Assembly (NCBI GenBank): GCA_000756795.1
Contig: CCSI01000001.1
Coordinates: forward strand, 806,001 to 870,000
Source: Qipengyuania vulgaris
GTDB lineage: Bacteria; Pseudomonadota; Alphaproteobacteria; Sphingomonadales; Sphingomonadaceae
Length of the DNA: 64,000 nucleotides
Reading direction: 5' to 3'
The notes beneath the pieces were generated by a model. That model made no database searches. It worked only from the letters and a program-made list of their open reading frames with translations, and was not told the DNA's origin. Positions within the stretch are counted from its first letter, which is position 1; every line of letters starts with the position of its first letter. This document shows positions 9,109 through 18,501 of this stretch, piece after piece. Made by a program: the position numbers and the translations under genes.

Positions 9109-9570
9109 TCAAGCCATTCGTCTCGCCAAGCCCAGCGACGCCAGTGGGACGACTACCCACATGGCGAGAGGCACTACCCCAATGCCGAACAGAGTAGGCA
9201 TTGATTGGGAATAGCTCCAACCCCAGTCGCTCCGCAGTGCCATCCACTCGATCGCAGCGGTTGCGGCCAGTCCAACACCCAGGAATATCCCCACGGGCGG
9301 CGAAGTCAGACGTTCGCGCCAGAGACCGCCGCCAGTTAGGCGATCAGCAATCCATGCCGCACCAACCATGATGCCCGCATCGCCAAGTGACGCGAGTGCA
9401 CAGCTCTTTGTTACTGCCCAAGCTGTCATGCCATCCATCACGTAGAACGGCATCTGGAGCATTTCCCAAAGGAAGGCGACGAGGAAGCCTTGAACGGCCA
9501 GCCACACTTCGGGATGGCTTCCGGTCTTCGCGCTGTGTTTCCCAGAACCAGAAATGAACTTCGCCTCCAT
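9109..9570 (-). CDS. four-TM membrane protein of unknown function
   Basis: 153 aa with about four hydrophobic segments (GFLVAFLWEMLQMPF; SLGDAGIMVGAAWIA; PPVGIFLGVGLAATAAIEW; a C-terminal GVVPLAMWVVVPLASLGLA). I do not recognise the family. The motif FLWEMLQMPFY near the N-terminus is acidic/Met-rich and could bind metal. It follows the APC permease by 18 nt on the same strand and is probably the last gene of the CsoR-controlled unit. Confidence 0.55.
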   Translation of the reverse strand: MEAKFISGSGKHSAKTGSHPEVWLAVQGFLVAFLWEMLQMPFYVMDGMTAWAVTKSCALASLGDAGIMVGAAWIADRLTGGGLWRERLTSPPVGIFLGVGLAATAAIEWMALRSDWGWSYSQSMPTLFGIGVVPLAMWVVVPLASLGLARRMA

Positions 9571-9588
9571 GATCTGATGAATGCGCCG

Positions 9589-10941
9589 TTAGGCCGGCTC
9601 GTTTTCGACTTCTTGTTTACGGCGCAAGAACAGATGTTCTCCGACGAAGACAACGGCGATCCCCAGACCGGCATAAAGAACGATCATCGCGTCGCTCTGC
9701 AACTTGGTCCACGTGAAGGCTCCCAGGACGACCAGATCAGCTGCCAGTGCTGCCAGAAGGATCTCGGCCCGCGCACCGATTTCTTTGCGCAGGTTCCGCA
9801 AGACGCCCCAATGTACGAGCATGTCCATCACAAGGTAGAAGAACACGCCAAGGGCAGCAATGCGGGAAAGGTCGAACAGGACCGCGAGGACTCCGGCGAC
9901 CACCACTGTGTAGACCAACAGGTGACTGCGCAGGCTGCCCTTCATGCCGAAATGGCTGTGCGGAATCATCTTCATCTCGGTTAGCATTGTCAGCATGCGG
10001 GATACGGCGAACACACTAGCCACGACGCCGGAAGCGGTCGCGGTAACGGCGATCACAATCGTGAACCAGAAACCGACGCGGCCAAGCGCGGGTTCTGCAG
10101 CTGCCGCCAGCGAGTAATCTCGCGCCGCCACGATTTCGTCGATCGCAAGGCTCGCACCCACCGCAGTTGCAACGAGGAGGTAAGTCACCACGCAAATGCC
10201 GATGGCGATCATGATCGTTCGCCCGACATTGCGGTGTGGGTCAACAATCTCTCCGCCGCTGTTCGTGATCGTCGTGAATCCTTTGAAGGCAAGAATCGAG
10301 AAGGCGACGGACGCCACCATGCCTTCCCATCCGAAGCCAGTTGTGGGCTCTACAAAGGCTCCAGCCGAAAGCCCGCTCACCCAGAGCGCGGCGACGGCGA
10401 AGATCGCGATACCACCAATCTTGATCGCGGACATGACAATCGAGACCATGCTCACCGAGCGATTGCCAGAAGAATTCACGAGATAGGCGAACACGATCAG
10501 CGCCAGGGCGAGTGCCGACTGCAGCGGGCCATTGTCCTGCATCTCGAAGGGACGAAGCGCGTAGGTGGCAAATGTGCGCGCGACGAGGCTCTCATTGATC
10601 ACCATAGAGAGTGCCATGAGAAGCGAAGCCGCAGCGGCGACGGTGCCGGGGCCGTATGCCTTTTGCAGGATCATCGCGATGCCGCCTGAAGATGGCCAGG
10701 CGTTGGACATCTTGACGTAGCTGTATGCCGCCAAGGCAGTGACGATGGCACCGGCGATGAATGACAGCGGGAACAATGGTCCGGCGAGTTCGGCGATCTG
10801 TCCGGTGAGGGCGAAGATACCTGCACCGATCATCACCCCAGTGCCCATGGCGACAGCGCCGCCGAGCGTTATGCTTCCCTTTTCTTCTGATCCGCCGTGC
10901 GAATGCTGACCAGCGCTGTGGTTGTGGTGCGATCCCTTCAC
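9589..10941 (-). CDS. APC-superfamily permease with His-rich N-terminus
   Basis: 450 aa, about 12 membrane segments. The APC signature [17 protein letters not shown] follows a His-rich N-terminal tail ([13 protein letters not shown]). Amino acids are the usual APC substrates, but the histidine tail and the position in a copper operon suggest a link to metal. This could be transport of a metal-binding amino acid or of the metal complex, but that is inference. The start overlaps the stop of the copper ATPase by 4 nt, so the two are translationally coupled. Confidence 0.75.
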   Translation of the reverse strand: MKGSHHNHSAGQHSHGGSEEKGSITLGGAVAMGTGVMIGAGIFALTGQIAELAGPLFPLSFIAGAIVTALAAYSYVKMSNAWPSSGGIAMILQKAYGPGTVAAAASLLMALSMVINESLVARTFATYALRPFEMQDNGPLQSALALALIVFAYLVNSSGNRSVSMVSIVMSAIKIGGIAIFAVAALWVSGLSAGAFVEPTTGFGWEGMVASVAFSILAFKGFTTITNSGGEIVDPHRNVGRTIMIAIGICVVTYLLVATAVGASLAIDEIVAARDYSLAAAAEPALGRVGFWFTIVIAVTATASGVVASVFAVSRMLTMLTEMKMIPHSHFGMKGSLRSHLLVYTVVVAGVLAVLFDLSRIAALGVFFYLVMDMLVHWGVLRNLRKEIGARAEILLAALAADLVVLGAFTWTKLQSDAMIVLYAGLGIAVVFVGEHLFLRRKQEVENEPA

Positions 10942-13166
10942 AGCCTTGCTGTCCGCAACCGCAGGGAGTTGAGGACAACAGAGATCGAAGACGCGCTCAT
11001 TGCAAAGGCAGCAAACATCGGACTGATGAGCATACCCATAACTGGATAAAGCACCCCTGCGGCGACCGGCACGCCTGCAGCGTTGTAGATCAGCGCGAAG
11101 AACAAATTCTGCCGGATGTTGCGCATGGTCGCTTGAGCAAGTCGGCGAGCACGGACGATCCCGTCGAGATTGCCCTTCACGAGAGTGATGCCTGCGCTTT
11201 CGATAGCGACATCGGCGCCGGTGCCCATGGCGATGCCGACATCGGCCTGTGCCAGTGCGGGGGCATCGTTCACCCCGTCGCCTGCCATGGCCACCCTGGC
11301 CCCGCCATCCTGCAATTCACGAATGATGCGAGCCTTGTCTTCGGGCAGGACATCCGCACGGATTTCATCAATACCCAGCCGTGCAGCAACAGCCTTGGCT
11401 GTGCGCTCGTTGTCGCCCGTCGCCATGATGATGCGAAGGCCGAGCGCATGCAGTGCCTTGAGCGCATCTGGCGTGGTTTCCTTGACCGGGTCAGCCACGC
11501 TGACGAGCCCGGCAATCGCTCCATCGATGGCGACAAACATGACCGTCTCACCTTCGTCCCGGCGCTGGTTCGCCTTTTCGATCAGGTCACCGGCGGCCAA
11601 GCCGAGGTCTTCGATAATCGCCTTGTTGCCGAGTGCGACCGCGTGTCCATCTACCTCGCCCTTAACACCCTTGCCGGTGATCGCCTCGAACTTCTTGGCA
11701 TCAACCAAGGCGACGCCTCGCTCCTCGGCGCCATTCACGATTGCTTCTGCCAAGGGATGTTCGGAGCCTCGCTCGAGCGAGGCAGCCGCTCGCAATACTT
11801 CTTCTTCATCCTTTCCAGGCTGGGGCAGGACGGCAACAAGCTTTGGCTTCCCCTCGGTCAGCGTTCCGGTCTTGTCGACGATCAGAGTGTCGATCTTCTC
11901 GAACCGTTCCAGCGCTTCGGCGTTCTTGATGAGCACGCCTGCCTGCGCGCCCCTGCCAGTCGCCGTCATGATCGACATGGGAGTGGCTAGGCCAAGGGCG
12001 CAGGGACAAGCGATGATCAGCACGGCAACTGCGGCGACCAAGGCATAGGCCAGGGTGGGCTCTGGTCCCCAGCTCGCCCACGCGATGAAAGCGAGCACGG
12101 CGATACCGATTACCGCCGGGACGAACCAGCCAGCGACCTTGTCCGCATATTTCTGGATCGGCGCGCGCGAACGCTGCGCGGCTGCCACCATCTCGACGAT
12201 TTGCGATAGCATAGTGTCCGAGCCGACCCGCTGGGCTTCGATGACGAGGCTTCCAGTGCCGTTGATCGTGGCTCCGGTGACTGAATCGCCGGCAACCTTC
12301 TCGACTGGAACAGGTTCGCCCGTAATCATGCTTTCATCGACGGAGGACCTGCCATCGACGACTTGGCCATCGACCGGCACTTTCTCGCCGGGTCGTACGC
12401 GCAGGCGGTCGCCGACATGGACGTGTTCGAGCGGGATCTCCTCCTCGCTGCCATCATCTCGGATGACCCGCGCTGTCTTCGCTGCAAGGTCGAGCAACGC
12501 GCGGATTGCCTTGCCTGTGCCTTCGCGAGCACGCAGTTCCATGACCTGCCCTAGCAGGACCAGCGTCACGATAACCGCTGCTGCTTCGAAGTAGACGCCG
12601 ACATGGCCCTCAGCATCGCGGAAGCCGTCAGGGAAAATATCCGGAGCTATTACAGCAACCACGCTGAACAGCCAGGCCGCGATTACGCCCATCCCGATAA
12701 GCGAGAACATGTTGAGGTTCATCGTTCGGAACGAATTCCACGCCCGCACCAAGAAAGGCCAGCCGCACCAAAGGACCACCGGCGTACCCAAGACCAGTTC
12801 GATCCAAAGGGTGGCGCGTTCTCCAACGAATTCGCGAATGCCGGAGAACCCTAGCAGTGGCCCCATTGTAAGGACGAGCAAAGGAATCGTGAGAACCGTC
12901 CCCACCCAGAAGCGCCGTGTGAAATCGACGAGTTCCGGGTTCGGTCCCTCATCCAGCATCGCCGCGGATTCGAGCTCCAGACCCATACCGCAAATGGGAC
13001 AGGAGCCCGGATGCGTTTGCCGCACCTCCGGGTGCATGGGACAGGTATATACTGCACCGGCGTAACCTTCAGGGACGCTATCGTAGCGTCCATCCTTCAG
13101 CGACTTTTCGCCATGACCGTGTTGATGGCAATGGTGTTCGTCGCGTTGAAGTTCTTGCTCGTTCAT
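10938..13166 (-). CDS. Cu(I)/Ag(I)-translocating P1B-1 ATPase (CopA/SilP-like)
   Basis: 742 aa. The N-terminus lacks a GMTCxxC domain. It has a His-rich stretch and a heavy-metal-binding zinc-ribbon-like module (TCPMHPEV...[10 protein letters not shown], residues 41-64). TGEP lies near 282, the membrane metal motif CPC at 387-389 and the phosphorylation motif DKTGT at 431-435. The last membrane helices carry YN and M-S-A-S-S ligands typical of monovalent copper pumps. It exports Cu(I) or Ag(I) from the cytoplasm using ATP. It is followed by the APC permease (4-nt overlap) and preceded by the PRPP synthetase gene (16 nt), all probably driven by the CsoR promoter at 17.3 kb. Confidence 0.92.
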   Translation of the reverse strand: MNEQELQRDEHHCHQHGHGEKSLKDGRYDSVPEGYAGAVYTCPMHPEVRQTHPGSCPICGMGLELESAAMLDEGPNPELVDFTRRFWVGTVLTIPLLVLTMGPLLGFSGIREFVGERATLWIELVLGTPVVLWCGWPFLVRAWNSFRTMNLNMFSLIGMGVIAAWLFSVVAVIAPDIFPDGFRDAEGHVGVYFEAAAVIVTLVLLGQVMELRAREGTGKAIRALLDLAAKTARVIRDDGSEEEIPLEHVHVGDRLRVRPGEKVPVDGQVVDGRSSVDESMITGEPVPVEKVAGDSVTGATINGTGSLVIEAQRVGSDTMLSQIVEMVAAAQRSRAPIQKYADKVAGWFVPAVIGIAVLAFIAWASWGPEPTLAYALVAAVAVLIIACPCALGLATPMSIMTATGRGAQAGVLIKNAEALERFEKIDTLIVDKTGTLTEGKPKLVAVLPQPGKDEEEVLRAAASLERGSEHPLAEAIVNGAEERGVALVDAKKFEAITGKGVKGEVDGHAVALGNKAIIEDLGLAAGDLIEKANQRRDEGETVMFVAIDGAIAGLVSVADPVKETTPDALKALHALGLRIIMATGDNERTAKAVAARLGIDEIRADVLPEDKARIIRELQDGGARVAMAGDGVNDAPALAQADVGIAMGTGADVAIESAGITLVKGNLDGIVRARRLAQATMRNIRQNLFFALIYNAAGVPVAAGVLYPVMGMLISPMFAAFAMSASSISVVLNSLRLRTARL

Positions 13167-13182
13167 GGGCGTTACTCTTCGG

Positions 13183-14073
13183 TCACGTGTTATCGATCAA
13201 CTCGTTGGCGGCATCGGACAAGGGGCCAGCCAATGAGATTGCGTTGCTCGCATGAGGAATGGAGTTGGTAGTGACGATCCCAGCAGCACCAGCCTCAAGG
13301 ATCTGGTTGTAGGCATCGCCCGAAAAGACAGCGTGGATGACAACGCAAATGGGGGGGCTGCATCCGGCATCTGCCAGTCGCGCAATCGCCTCGATCATTG
13401 TCCGACCCGAGGAGGCAATATCGTCTAGGACGACGGGCGTTCCACCCAGCAGCGCCTCGCTTTGAGGAACGCTTACCTGCACCTCGCGATCTCCGCTGCG
13501 CACCTTCTCCAGGACCTCGAATGGACGGCCCGCGAGCTGCGCGACTTCGGCAACCCACTGCCGGCTCTCGCCATCCGGGCCGAGCAACACTGCGTCAGGC
13601 ACGTTGACCTTGATCCATTCGGCTAGCAGCGATGCAGTCTCGACGCGCCGCGTGGGGATATCGAACAACTCGCCAAGCGAATGAATCCGGTGGAGGTGTG
13701 GATCGGCTGTAACCAGCCAGTCGATGCTCTCCTGGAGGAAGCGCGCGAATATCGGCGCACTGACGGCCTGACCGGGCGCAAAGCGGCGGTCCTGGCGCAT
13801 ATAGGCAAGATAGGGCGCGATCAGGCCTACTGATTTTGCTCCGAACTCCCGCGCAGTGCTGGCTGCATAAATCAATGGGAGCGCGAGGGGATCTGGGTCG
13901 TGCAGCGTCGCGAGGATAGCTACGTCCTGATCGACAAGCAGTTCGGGCAAAGTGACGAGGGTTTCACCGTCGGGAAAATGGTGCAGATCGACCTGGTGGG
14001 CATGATTCCCGGTTCTCTCGACAATCTGCGTGGCAAGTGCCTCCATCCCTGGAAAGAAGAGAAGAACGCTCAT
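13183..14073 (-). CDS. ribose-phosphate pyrophosphokinase family protein (PRPP synthetase)
   Basis: 296 aa, slightly shorter than classical Prs. Family motifs present are YMRQDRRF with [10 protein letters not shown] (ATP/R5P region), a [12 protein letters not shown] segment, the flexible-loop basic residues [10 protein letters not shown] and the PRPP loop [13 protein letters not shown]. The sequence is of the divergent archaeal-like kind (GPDGESRQW replaces SPDxGG). The enzyme should make PRPP from ribose 5-phosphate and ATP, though a ribose 1,5-bisphosphate-related role is possible given its partner. The ATG overlaps the stop of the upstream phosphorylase (4 nt). It is not likely to be the housekeeping prs because it sits in the island. 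Confidence 0.82.
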   Translation of the reverse strand: MSVLLFFPGMEALATQIVERTGNHAHQVDLHHFPDGETLVTLPELLVDQDVAILATLHDPDPLALPLIYAASTAREFGAKSVGLIAPYLAYMRQDRRFAPGQAVSAPIFARFLQESIDWLVTADPHLHRIHSLGELFDIPTRRVETASLLAEWIKVNVPDAVLLGPDGESRQWVAEVAQLAGRPFEVLEKVRSGDREVQVSVPQSEALLGGTPVVLDDIASSGRTMIEAIARLADAGCSPPICVVIHAVFSGDAYNQILEAGAAGIVTTNSIPHASNAISLAGPLSDAANELIDNT

Positions 14074-15581
14074 AGTGCTTCATCTATCATGAAGGCCTCA
14101 GCGCTCGAATGCGCATAGTCTCTTGCCCAATCGAGCTCGCCCGAAGTTTCGGCGTGGATTTCGTACAGGGGCTCGCCCTGATCGACACGCTCGCCGGGCC
14201 GCTTATGCAATAGAACTCCGGCGGTCTTTCGACCGGGCGCGCCGGCGAGTTTGGCGATCCGTGCAATCCTTCGATTGTCGATCTCGGCGATCACACCGGC
14301 AAAAGGAGCCGTCTCGACCGCGTGGAACGGGGCAAGCCCGGGCTCGAAAAAGCCCCCTTGCGCCTCGCAGATAGCGCGAAATTTGGCCTCCGCTGCACCG
14401 CTGGCGAGGAGCGCTTCTGCTTGGTCGCGCCCGATCGGTCCATTGCCCTGAGCTAGGTCGAGCAGCGAACCGGCAAGATCGAGTGCACGTTCGCGCAAGT
14501 CCGATGGCGCACCAGCTTGGCGCCTGAGGACGGCGAGCACGTCGCGTGCCTCGAGCGAGGGCCCGATCCCGCGCCCGACCGGTGCCGATCCATCGCTCAC
14601 GTGAATACGCAGCTGGAGGCCGAGCGCAGCAGCAACAGATTCCATTCTGGCTGCCAACGACACAGCCGCTTCTTGCGACCGAACCTTGGCGGTAGGTCCC
14701 ACCGGAATATCGATAAGGACGCGGGTCGAGCCCGCAGCAGCCTTCTTGGACAGGACACTCGCCACGAGTTGACCGTCGCTGTCGAAATCGAGCGGGCGCT
14801 CGATCCTAATCAGCAAGTCGTCGGCCGGGCTGAGGTCGAGCTCGCCGCCCCATGCAAGACATCCTCCTTCGGCTTCGACTACCCGGCGCAGGTCCGCGAT
14901 TTTGAGCGCGACGGGGGTCATCACCTCCATGGTATCGGCGGTCCCGGCCGGAGAAGTGATCGCTCGGCTCGAGGTCTTGGGGATACGGAAGCCCGCAGCC
15001 GCAACGATAGCGACCACGATCGGCGTAGTGCGATTGCCAGGAAGCCCGCCCACGCAGTGCTTGTCGAGGATCATTCCCTCGCCCCAGTCGAGGGTTTGCC
15101 CTGCATCCTGCATTGCGCGGGTCAGGGCAATTGTCTCATCGACGTCCAACCGATCTCCCGCGCACGATGCGATGAAGGCAGCGAGGTCTAGATCGGAAAG
15201 GCGGAAGGCCAGAACATCTTTGACGATTGCCCGAAAGTCATCTTGCGCCAGCTTTTGACCATAGACTTTTGCGCGAATGGCAGACGTGCTCTCTGCCGGC
15301 TCGGCGTGTCCGAAGAAGCCCTCGTCCCCCGGCCGGACACCAATACTGGTCCAAGCCGAGTTGCTGAGAGCTGCAATGTCCGGCGCGAGCCAATCGGCAT
15401 CGGTGACAACGTTCAGCGAAGCGATGATTTTCCGTTCACGAAGTGTGATTTCGACCCGGGTCAGTGAGCTGAAGCCCTCTGCCCGGCAGAGGTGGCAATC
15501 CTTGTGCATGAAGACGACCGGTTGGCGGTAGGTATCGATTCCGGCACGAACGAGCGGAATGGAGTGAACTTTGTCGCTCAT
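14070..15581 (-). CDS. AMP phosphorylase / thymidine phosphorylase-family enzyme (archaeal type)
   Basis: 503 aa, the length of the long archaeal-type phosphorylases rather than the roughly 440-aa bacterial DeoA. The glycosyltransferase core includes DKHCVGGLPGNRTTP (residues 173-187), SRAITSPAGTADTMEV and a C-terminal domain with KTAGVLLHKRPGERV. Archaeal members cleave nucleoside 5'-monophosphates with phosphate to base and ribose 1,5-bisphosphate; bacterial relatives cleave thymidine. Which applies here cannot be decided by eye. The N-terminal extension (about 85 residues) favours the AMP-phosphorylase type. It overlaps both neighbours (beta-CASP enzyme and PRPP synthetase) by 4 nt, so the three are one translational unit. 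Confidence 0.82.
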   Translation of the reverse strand: MSDKVHSIPLVRAGIDTYRQPVVFMHKDCHLCRAEGFSSLTRVEITLRERKIIASLNVVTDADWLAPDIAALSNSAWTSIGVRPGDEGFFGHAEPAESTSAIRAKVYGQKLAQDDFRAIVKDVLAFRLSDLDLAAFIASCAGDRLDVDETIALTRAMQDAGQTLDWGEGMILDKHCVGGLPGNRTTPIVVAIVAAAGFRIPKTSSRAITSPAGTADTMEVMTPVALKIADLRRVVEAEGGCLAWGGELDLSPADDLLIRIERPLDFDSDGQLVASVLSKKAAAGSTRVLIDIPVGPTAKVRSQEAAVSLAARMESVAAALGLQLRIHVSDGSAPVGRGIGPSLEARDVLAVLRRQAGAPSDLRERALDLAGSLLDLAQGNGPIGRDQAEALLASGAAEAKFRAICEAQGGFFEPGLAPFHAVETAPFAGVIAEIDNRRIARIAKLAGAPGRKTAGVLLHKRPGERVDQGEPLYEIHAETSGELDWARDYAHSSAEAFMIDEAL

Positions 15582-16960
15582 TGCGGGGACCTGATCGAAA
15601 CTCGTTCGAGGTGTTCTGGCACACGGACATCCCAGCCGAGCTCGTGTTCGATCCGGAAGCGCAAGGCATCGGCGGCATCAGGTTCGCCATGCGTCACATA
15701 AGTCATTCGCGGCGGCTTCGCCTTGCCCATCCACGCTAGCAATTCGTCCGCATCCGCATGGCCGGAAAGTCCTTCAAGCTGGATGACTTCAGCACGGATT
15801 GGAATATCCTCACCGAAGATCCGGAGCGTGCGCTTCCCGCTAACAAGCGCTGCTCCGCGGGTGCCACCGGCCTGAAAACCGGAGAGCACAATCGCGTTCT
15901 TCGGATCTTGGCCGAAGCTGACAACGTGGTGCAGGATGCGGCCGCCGGTAAGCATGCCGCTTGCTGAGACGATGATCTTCGGGGCTAAATCCCGGTTGAG
16001 CGCCTTCGATTCCTCGACCGTTCGTATGCGCACGGCCAAGTCAAACATGGCCTTGCAATCGTCCCAGCTCACTCGATGTTCGCCATGGTGCCGATGATAG
16101 ATGTCGGTCGCGTTGGCGCCCATGGGGGTGTTGAGATAGACTGGAATGTCAGGGATTTCTCCACGTTCGCGCAGCCGCGCTATCTGAAGCATAACCCCCT
16201 GGACCCGTCCGACAGCGAATGCCGGCACGAGGATTGTCCCTATCCGGCCCACGACCTTATTGATGACCTCGGCCAGTTCAGCTTCGGCGTCGACAGGCGA
16301 ATGCGTGCGATTGCCATATGTCGACTCGGTTACGAGTATGTCTGCTCCAGAAAATTGATCGGGACTGCGCATCATCGGGTCTGTCGGTCTACCGACATCG
16401 CCGCTGAAATGGATCACGCGCCCGTCGATGGTCAGCCGTATGGAGGCGGCGCCCAGCAAATGTCCGGCAGGTATTAAGCGCGCTGATATGTCGTCGCCCA
16501 GATCGAGCGCCGTGTCGAACGGCACAGGATCGAAGTGGCCGAGCGCGACCTTCGCATCATCGAAGGTGTAAAGAGGTTGCGGGTCTTGATGCCTCGAAAA
16601 GGCCTTGCGCCTTGCGTATCGGGCCTCCTCTTCCTGCAGATGCCCGCTGTCGGGTAGCAGGAGACCACAGAGTTCAGTAGTCGACGGCGTGGCGTGGATC
16701 TTGCCGCGAAACCCGTTTCGAACAAGCGCGGGCAGATAACCCGAGTGATCCAGGTGAGCGTGGGTCAGGAGCACATCGCTGATGCTCTCCGGTGGTACTG
16801 GAAAAGGATTCCAGTTGCGGAGCCGCAACTGCTTGAAGCCCTGAAAGAGACCGCAATCGATCAAGATTCGCCGTCGCCCCCGTTCGACGAGGTAGCGCGA
16901 CCCCGTCACAGTCCCGGTTGCACCGAGAAAGGTGAGCGACGGTTGATCTGTGTCTTGCAT
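15578..16960 (-). CDS. MBL-fold beta-CASP metallo-hydrolase (predicted RNase)
   Basis: 460 aa. It has the metallo-beta-lactamase metal motif THAHLDH (His67, His69, Asp71, His72), ESTYGNRTH, and the beta-CASP motifs SASGMLTGGR and LSGHADADEL. The N-terminal FLGATGTVTGSRYLVE is characteristic of the YsbF/CPSF-like bacterial RNA-processing exonuclease group. These enzymes use two zinc ions to hydrolyse RNA. In this context it may supply nucleoside monophosphates to the phosphorylase immediately downstream, whose start overlaps its stop. It is cytoplasmic; no signal peptide is seen. Confidence 0.85.
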   Translation of the reverse strand: MQDTDQPSLTFLGATGTVTGSRYLVERGRRRILIDCGLFQGFKQLRLRNWNPFPVPPESISDVLLTHAHLDHSGYLPALVRNGFRGKIHATPSTTELCGLLLPDSGHLQEEEARYARRKAFSRHQDPQPLYTFDDAKVALGHFDPVPFDTALDLGDDISARLIPAGHLLGAASIRLTIDGRVIHFSGDVGRPTDPMMRSPDQFSGADILVTESTYGNRTHSPVDAEAELAEVINKVVGRIGTILVPAFAVGRVQGVMLQIARLRERGEIPDIPVYLNTPMGANATDIYHRHHGEHRVSWDDCKAMFDLAVRIRTVEESKALNRDLAPKIIVSASGMLTGGRILHHVVSFGQDPKNAIVLSGFQAGGTRGAALVSGKRTLRIFGEDIPIRAEVIQLEGLSGHADADELLAWMGKAKPPRMTYVTHGEPDAADALRFRIEHELGWDVRVPEHLERVSIRSPQ

Positions 16961-16984
16961 TGCCCTTGCCTCTAATTCGAAAGC

Positions 16985-17257
16985 TTAAGCACCCCGCTTG
17001 CTGAAGAACTTATAGAGCGGGACTGCGATGACGGCGATGTACCAGCCATAGAGAAAGCTGCCGATCGCTCCGGCGGCGAACCCAACGGGCGTCAACCACT
17101 CGAAACCCGGCAAAAGCGGCGCCCAGGCTTCGTGCATGTGAAACCTGTCAGGAGCCGCGATTCCGAAGCCTATGCAAACCAAGTATGAGACCAGGAGAAA
17201 TACGCTGAGCGTCCATCCCCACACTTTGATGCTCGGGCTATCAGATGAATTCGACAT
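16985..17257 (-). CDS. DUF5676-like small membrane protein
   Basis: 90 aa with two membrane helices (about residues 12-34 and 58-82) separated by a short loop (DRFHMHEAWAPLLPGFEW). It resembles the DUF5676 family, which is common in CsoR-linked metal islands and has no known function. It is the first gene of the leftward unit, downstream of the promoter and G6 operator at 17275-17316, so it is the most direct candidate target of CsoR. The beta-CASP gene follows 24 nt later. Confidence 0.65.
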   Translation of the reverse strand: MSNSSDSPSIKVWGWTLSVFLLVSYLVCIGFGIAAPDRFHMHEAWAPLLPGFEWLTPVGFAAGAIGSFLYGWYIAVIAVPLYKFFSKRGA

Positions 17258-17274
17258 ATCGACTCTCCCCTGAA

Positions 17275-17298
17275 TATACTATAGGGGGGTATAGTATA
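17275..17298. promoter_or_regulatory. CsoR-type operator: 9-bp inverted repeat around a G6 tract
   Basis: TATACTATA-GGGGGG-TATAGTATA, a perfect 9-bp inverted repeat with a GGGGGG centre, is the typical CsoR/RcnR operator architecture. It lies between the divergent csoR-like gene (start 17364) and the DUF5676 gene (start 17257). It overlaps the -10 region of the leftward promoter, so binding would block transcription of the copper ATPase unit until copper is bound. Confidence 0.85.
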
Positions 17299-17316
17299 CT
17301 ACTTGCTAGAAATCAA
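17288..17316 (-). promoter_or_regulatory. predicted leftward promoter of the copper-ATPase unit
   Basis: On the minus strand TTGATT (17316-17311) and TATACC (17293-17288) are separated by exactly 17 nt. The -10 lies inside the CsoR operator. The first gene starts about 30 nt downstream, after a GGGGAGAG ribosome-binding sequence. The assignment is by consensus only. Confidence 0.55.
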
Positions 17317-17363
17317 GTACCGAAGCGCTTCGAGGAAGATTGGCGCATTGAGACAAAGCTGGC

Positions 17364-17648
17364 ATGGACCAGCGCATGAAGACGAAATTCGAGAAAGAGA
17401 TCGCGCGGATGCGCAGGATCGAAGGCCAAGCCCGTGGCATCGCCAAGATGATGGAAGAGGACCGGTACTGCATAGACATTCTCCAGCAGTTTGCATCTAT
17501 GGAAGCTGCCTTGCGCTCAACCCGCATGGAGGTGCTCAAAATCCATGCGAGCCATTGCCTGGAAGAAGCGGTCGAACTTGGCTCAAAGAGTGATCAGCGA
17601 ACCAAGATCGCCGAACTTATTGCCCTGCTGGAAAAGCAAGTCCGCTAA
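17364..17648 (+). CDS. csoR: CsoR-family copper-sensing transcriptional repressor
   Basis: 94 aa all-helical CsoR/RcnR family protein. The copper ligands fall at Cys36, His61 and Cys65 (CIDIL and KIHASHC), the same numbers as in the characterised mycobacterial CsoR. This favours Cu(I) over Ni or formaldehyde sensing. The N-terminal RRIEGQARGI helix is the DNA-binding signature. The start at 17364 was chosen over ATG 17376 because it preserves this register, but either is possible. It is divergent from the copper-ATPase unit, with the G6 operator between them, and should repress that unit and probably itself. Confidence 0.9.
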   Translation: MDQRMKTKFEKEIARMRRIEGQARGIAKMMEEDRYCIDILQQFASMEAALRSTRMEVLKIHASHCLEEAVELGSKSDQRTKIAELIALLEKQVR

Positions 17649-17693
17649 GTTGCCCGCCCAACAGGGCTATGCTTCTTGTGTCATGAGCTCGGC

Positions 17694-18017
17694 TCAACCC
17701 GGACCATGACCCTTATGCGTCGCGTGATCTTCTGCAGGCGCTTCCGCAGACGGAGTGTCGCCATCGGGTTGGGCGTCTGACTGATGATCACCCATCATAC
17801 CATGATCCATCTTCGAATGGTCCATCATACAGCACGACATCTTGCCATCCTTGCCCTTCATCATCATGCCCTGCATTTTCATCCCGTTGTGCATCATCTC
17901 GCACATCTCGGGCTTTCCGCCGGATGCCTGAGCATCGCTTGCGGGGGCATCGCTTGACTGGGCCATGGCCGGTCCGGCCAGCGACAGGCCTGCCACCAAT
18001 CCAATCAGTAATTTCAT
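17694..18017 (-). CDS. secreted Met/His/Cys-rich metal-binding protein
   Basis: 107 aa with a signal peptide (MKLLIGLVAGLSLAGPAMA). The mature protein is dense in methionine, histidine and cysteine: CEMMHNGMKMQGMMMKG, SCCMMDHSKMDHGMMG and a terminal HATHKGHGPG. This composition suits periplasmic Cu(I)/Ag(I) binding. No named family was recognised. The ATG at 18017 follows AGGAG by 7 nt, and an earlier in-frame start at 18041 has none. It lies 20 nt after the DUF411 gene and closes the leftward four-gene set that starts at 19.6 kb. Confidence 0.75.
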   Translation of the reverse strand: MKLLIGLVAGLSLAGPAMAQSSDAPASDAQASGGKPEMCEMMHNGMKMQGMMMKGKDGKMSCCMMDHSKMDHGMMGDHQSDAQPDGDTPSAEAPAEDHATHKGHGPG

Positions 18018-18037
18018 GTCGATTCTCCTGGTCGTTA

Positions 18038-18499
18038 TCAATTGTAGGTATTGAAGACGGTACGGCCTGATTTGCCGAAAGCGATCACCTGATAGGGTTG
18101 GGTCTGGCCGTTCATCTCCATGCCGGGCGATCCAAGAGGCATTCCGGCTACAGCCAGTCCCTCGACGCCCGCAGGGCGCTCACGAAGAAGGCGCGCAATA
18201 TCGGCCGCGGGGACATGGCCCTCGATAACATAGCCATCTACCACCATCGTGTGACACGACCGCAGCTCATCGGGCACCAGATGCCCGTCTTTGACCGCCG
18301 CCAAGTCCGGGCTGTCCTGTACGACAACCTCCGTAGAAAGGCCTGCGCGAACATGATCGGCCCAGTCTTCGCAGCATCCGCAACTGGGATCGCGGAACAT
18401 GGTGTAGGTGGCAGCCTGAGCGGCACCGGTGCATGCTGCAAGCAGAATCCCACCGAGGATCGGAAGCAGGCGACGAATTTCGAAAGCTGGCTTAGTCAT
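18038..18499 (-). CDS. DUF411 periplasmic metal-binding protein
   Basis: 153 aa with an N-terminal signal sequence containing a possible lipobox (LLAAC). The DUF411 core has the cysteine cluster DPSCGCCEDW near residue 40, SCHTMVVDGYVIEGHVP and GMPLGSPGMEM. The fold is thioredoxin-like and members accompany copper-resistance genes, where they are thought to bind metal in the periplasm. It is sandwiched between the Met-rich protein and the lipoprotein, with gaps of 20 and 2 nt, so it belongs to the same transcript. Confidence 0.85.
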   Translation of the reverse strand: MTKPAFEIRRLLPILGGILLAACTGAAQAATYTMFRDPSCGCCEDWADHVRAGLSTEVVVQDSPDLAAVKDGHLVPDELRSCHTMVVDGYVIEGHVPAADIARLLRERPAGVEGLAVAGMPLGSPGMEMNGQTQPYQVIAFGKSGRTVFNTYN

Positions 18500-18501
18500 A
18501 A

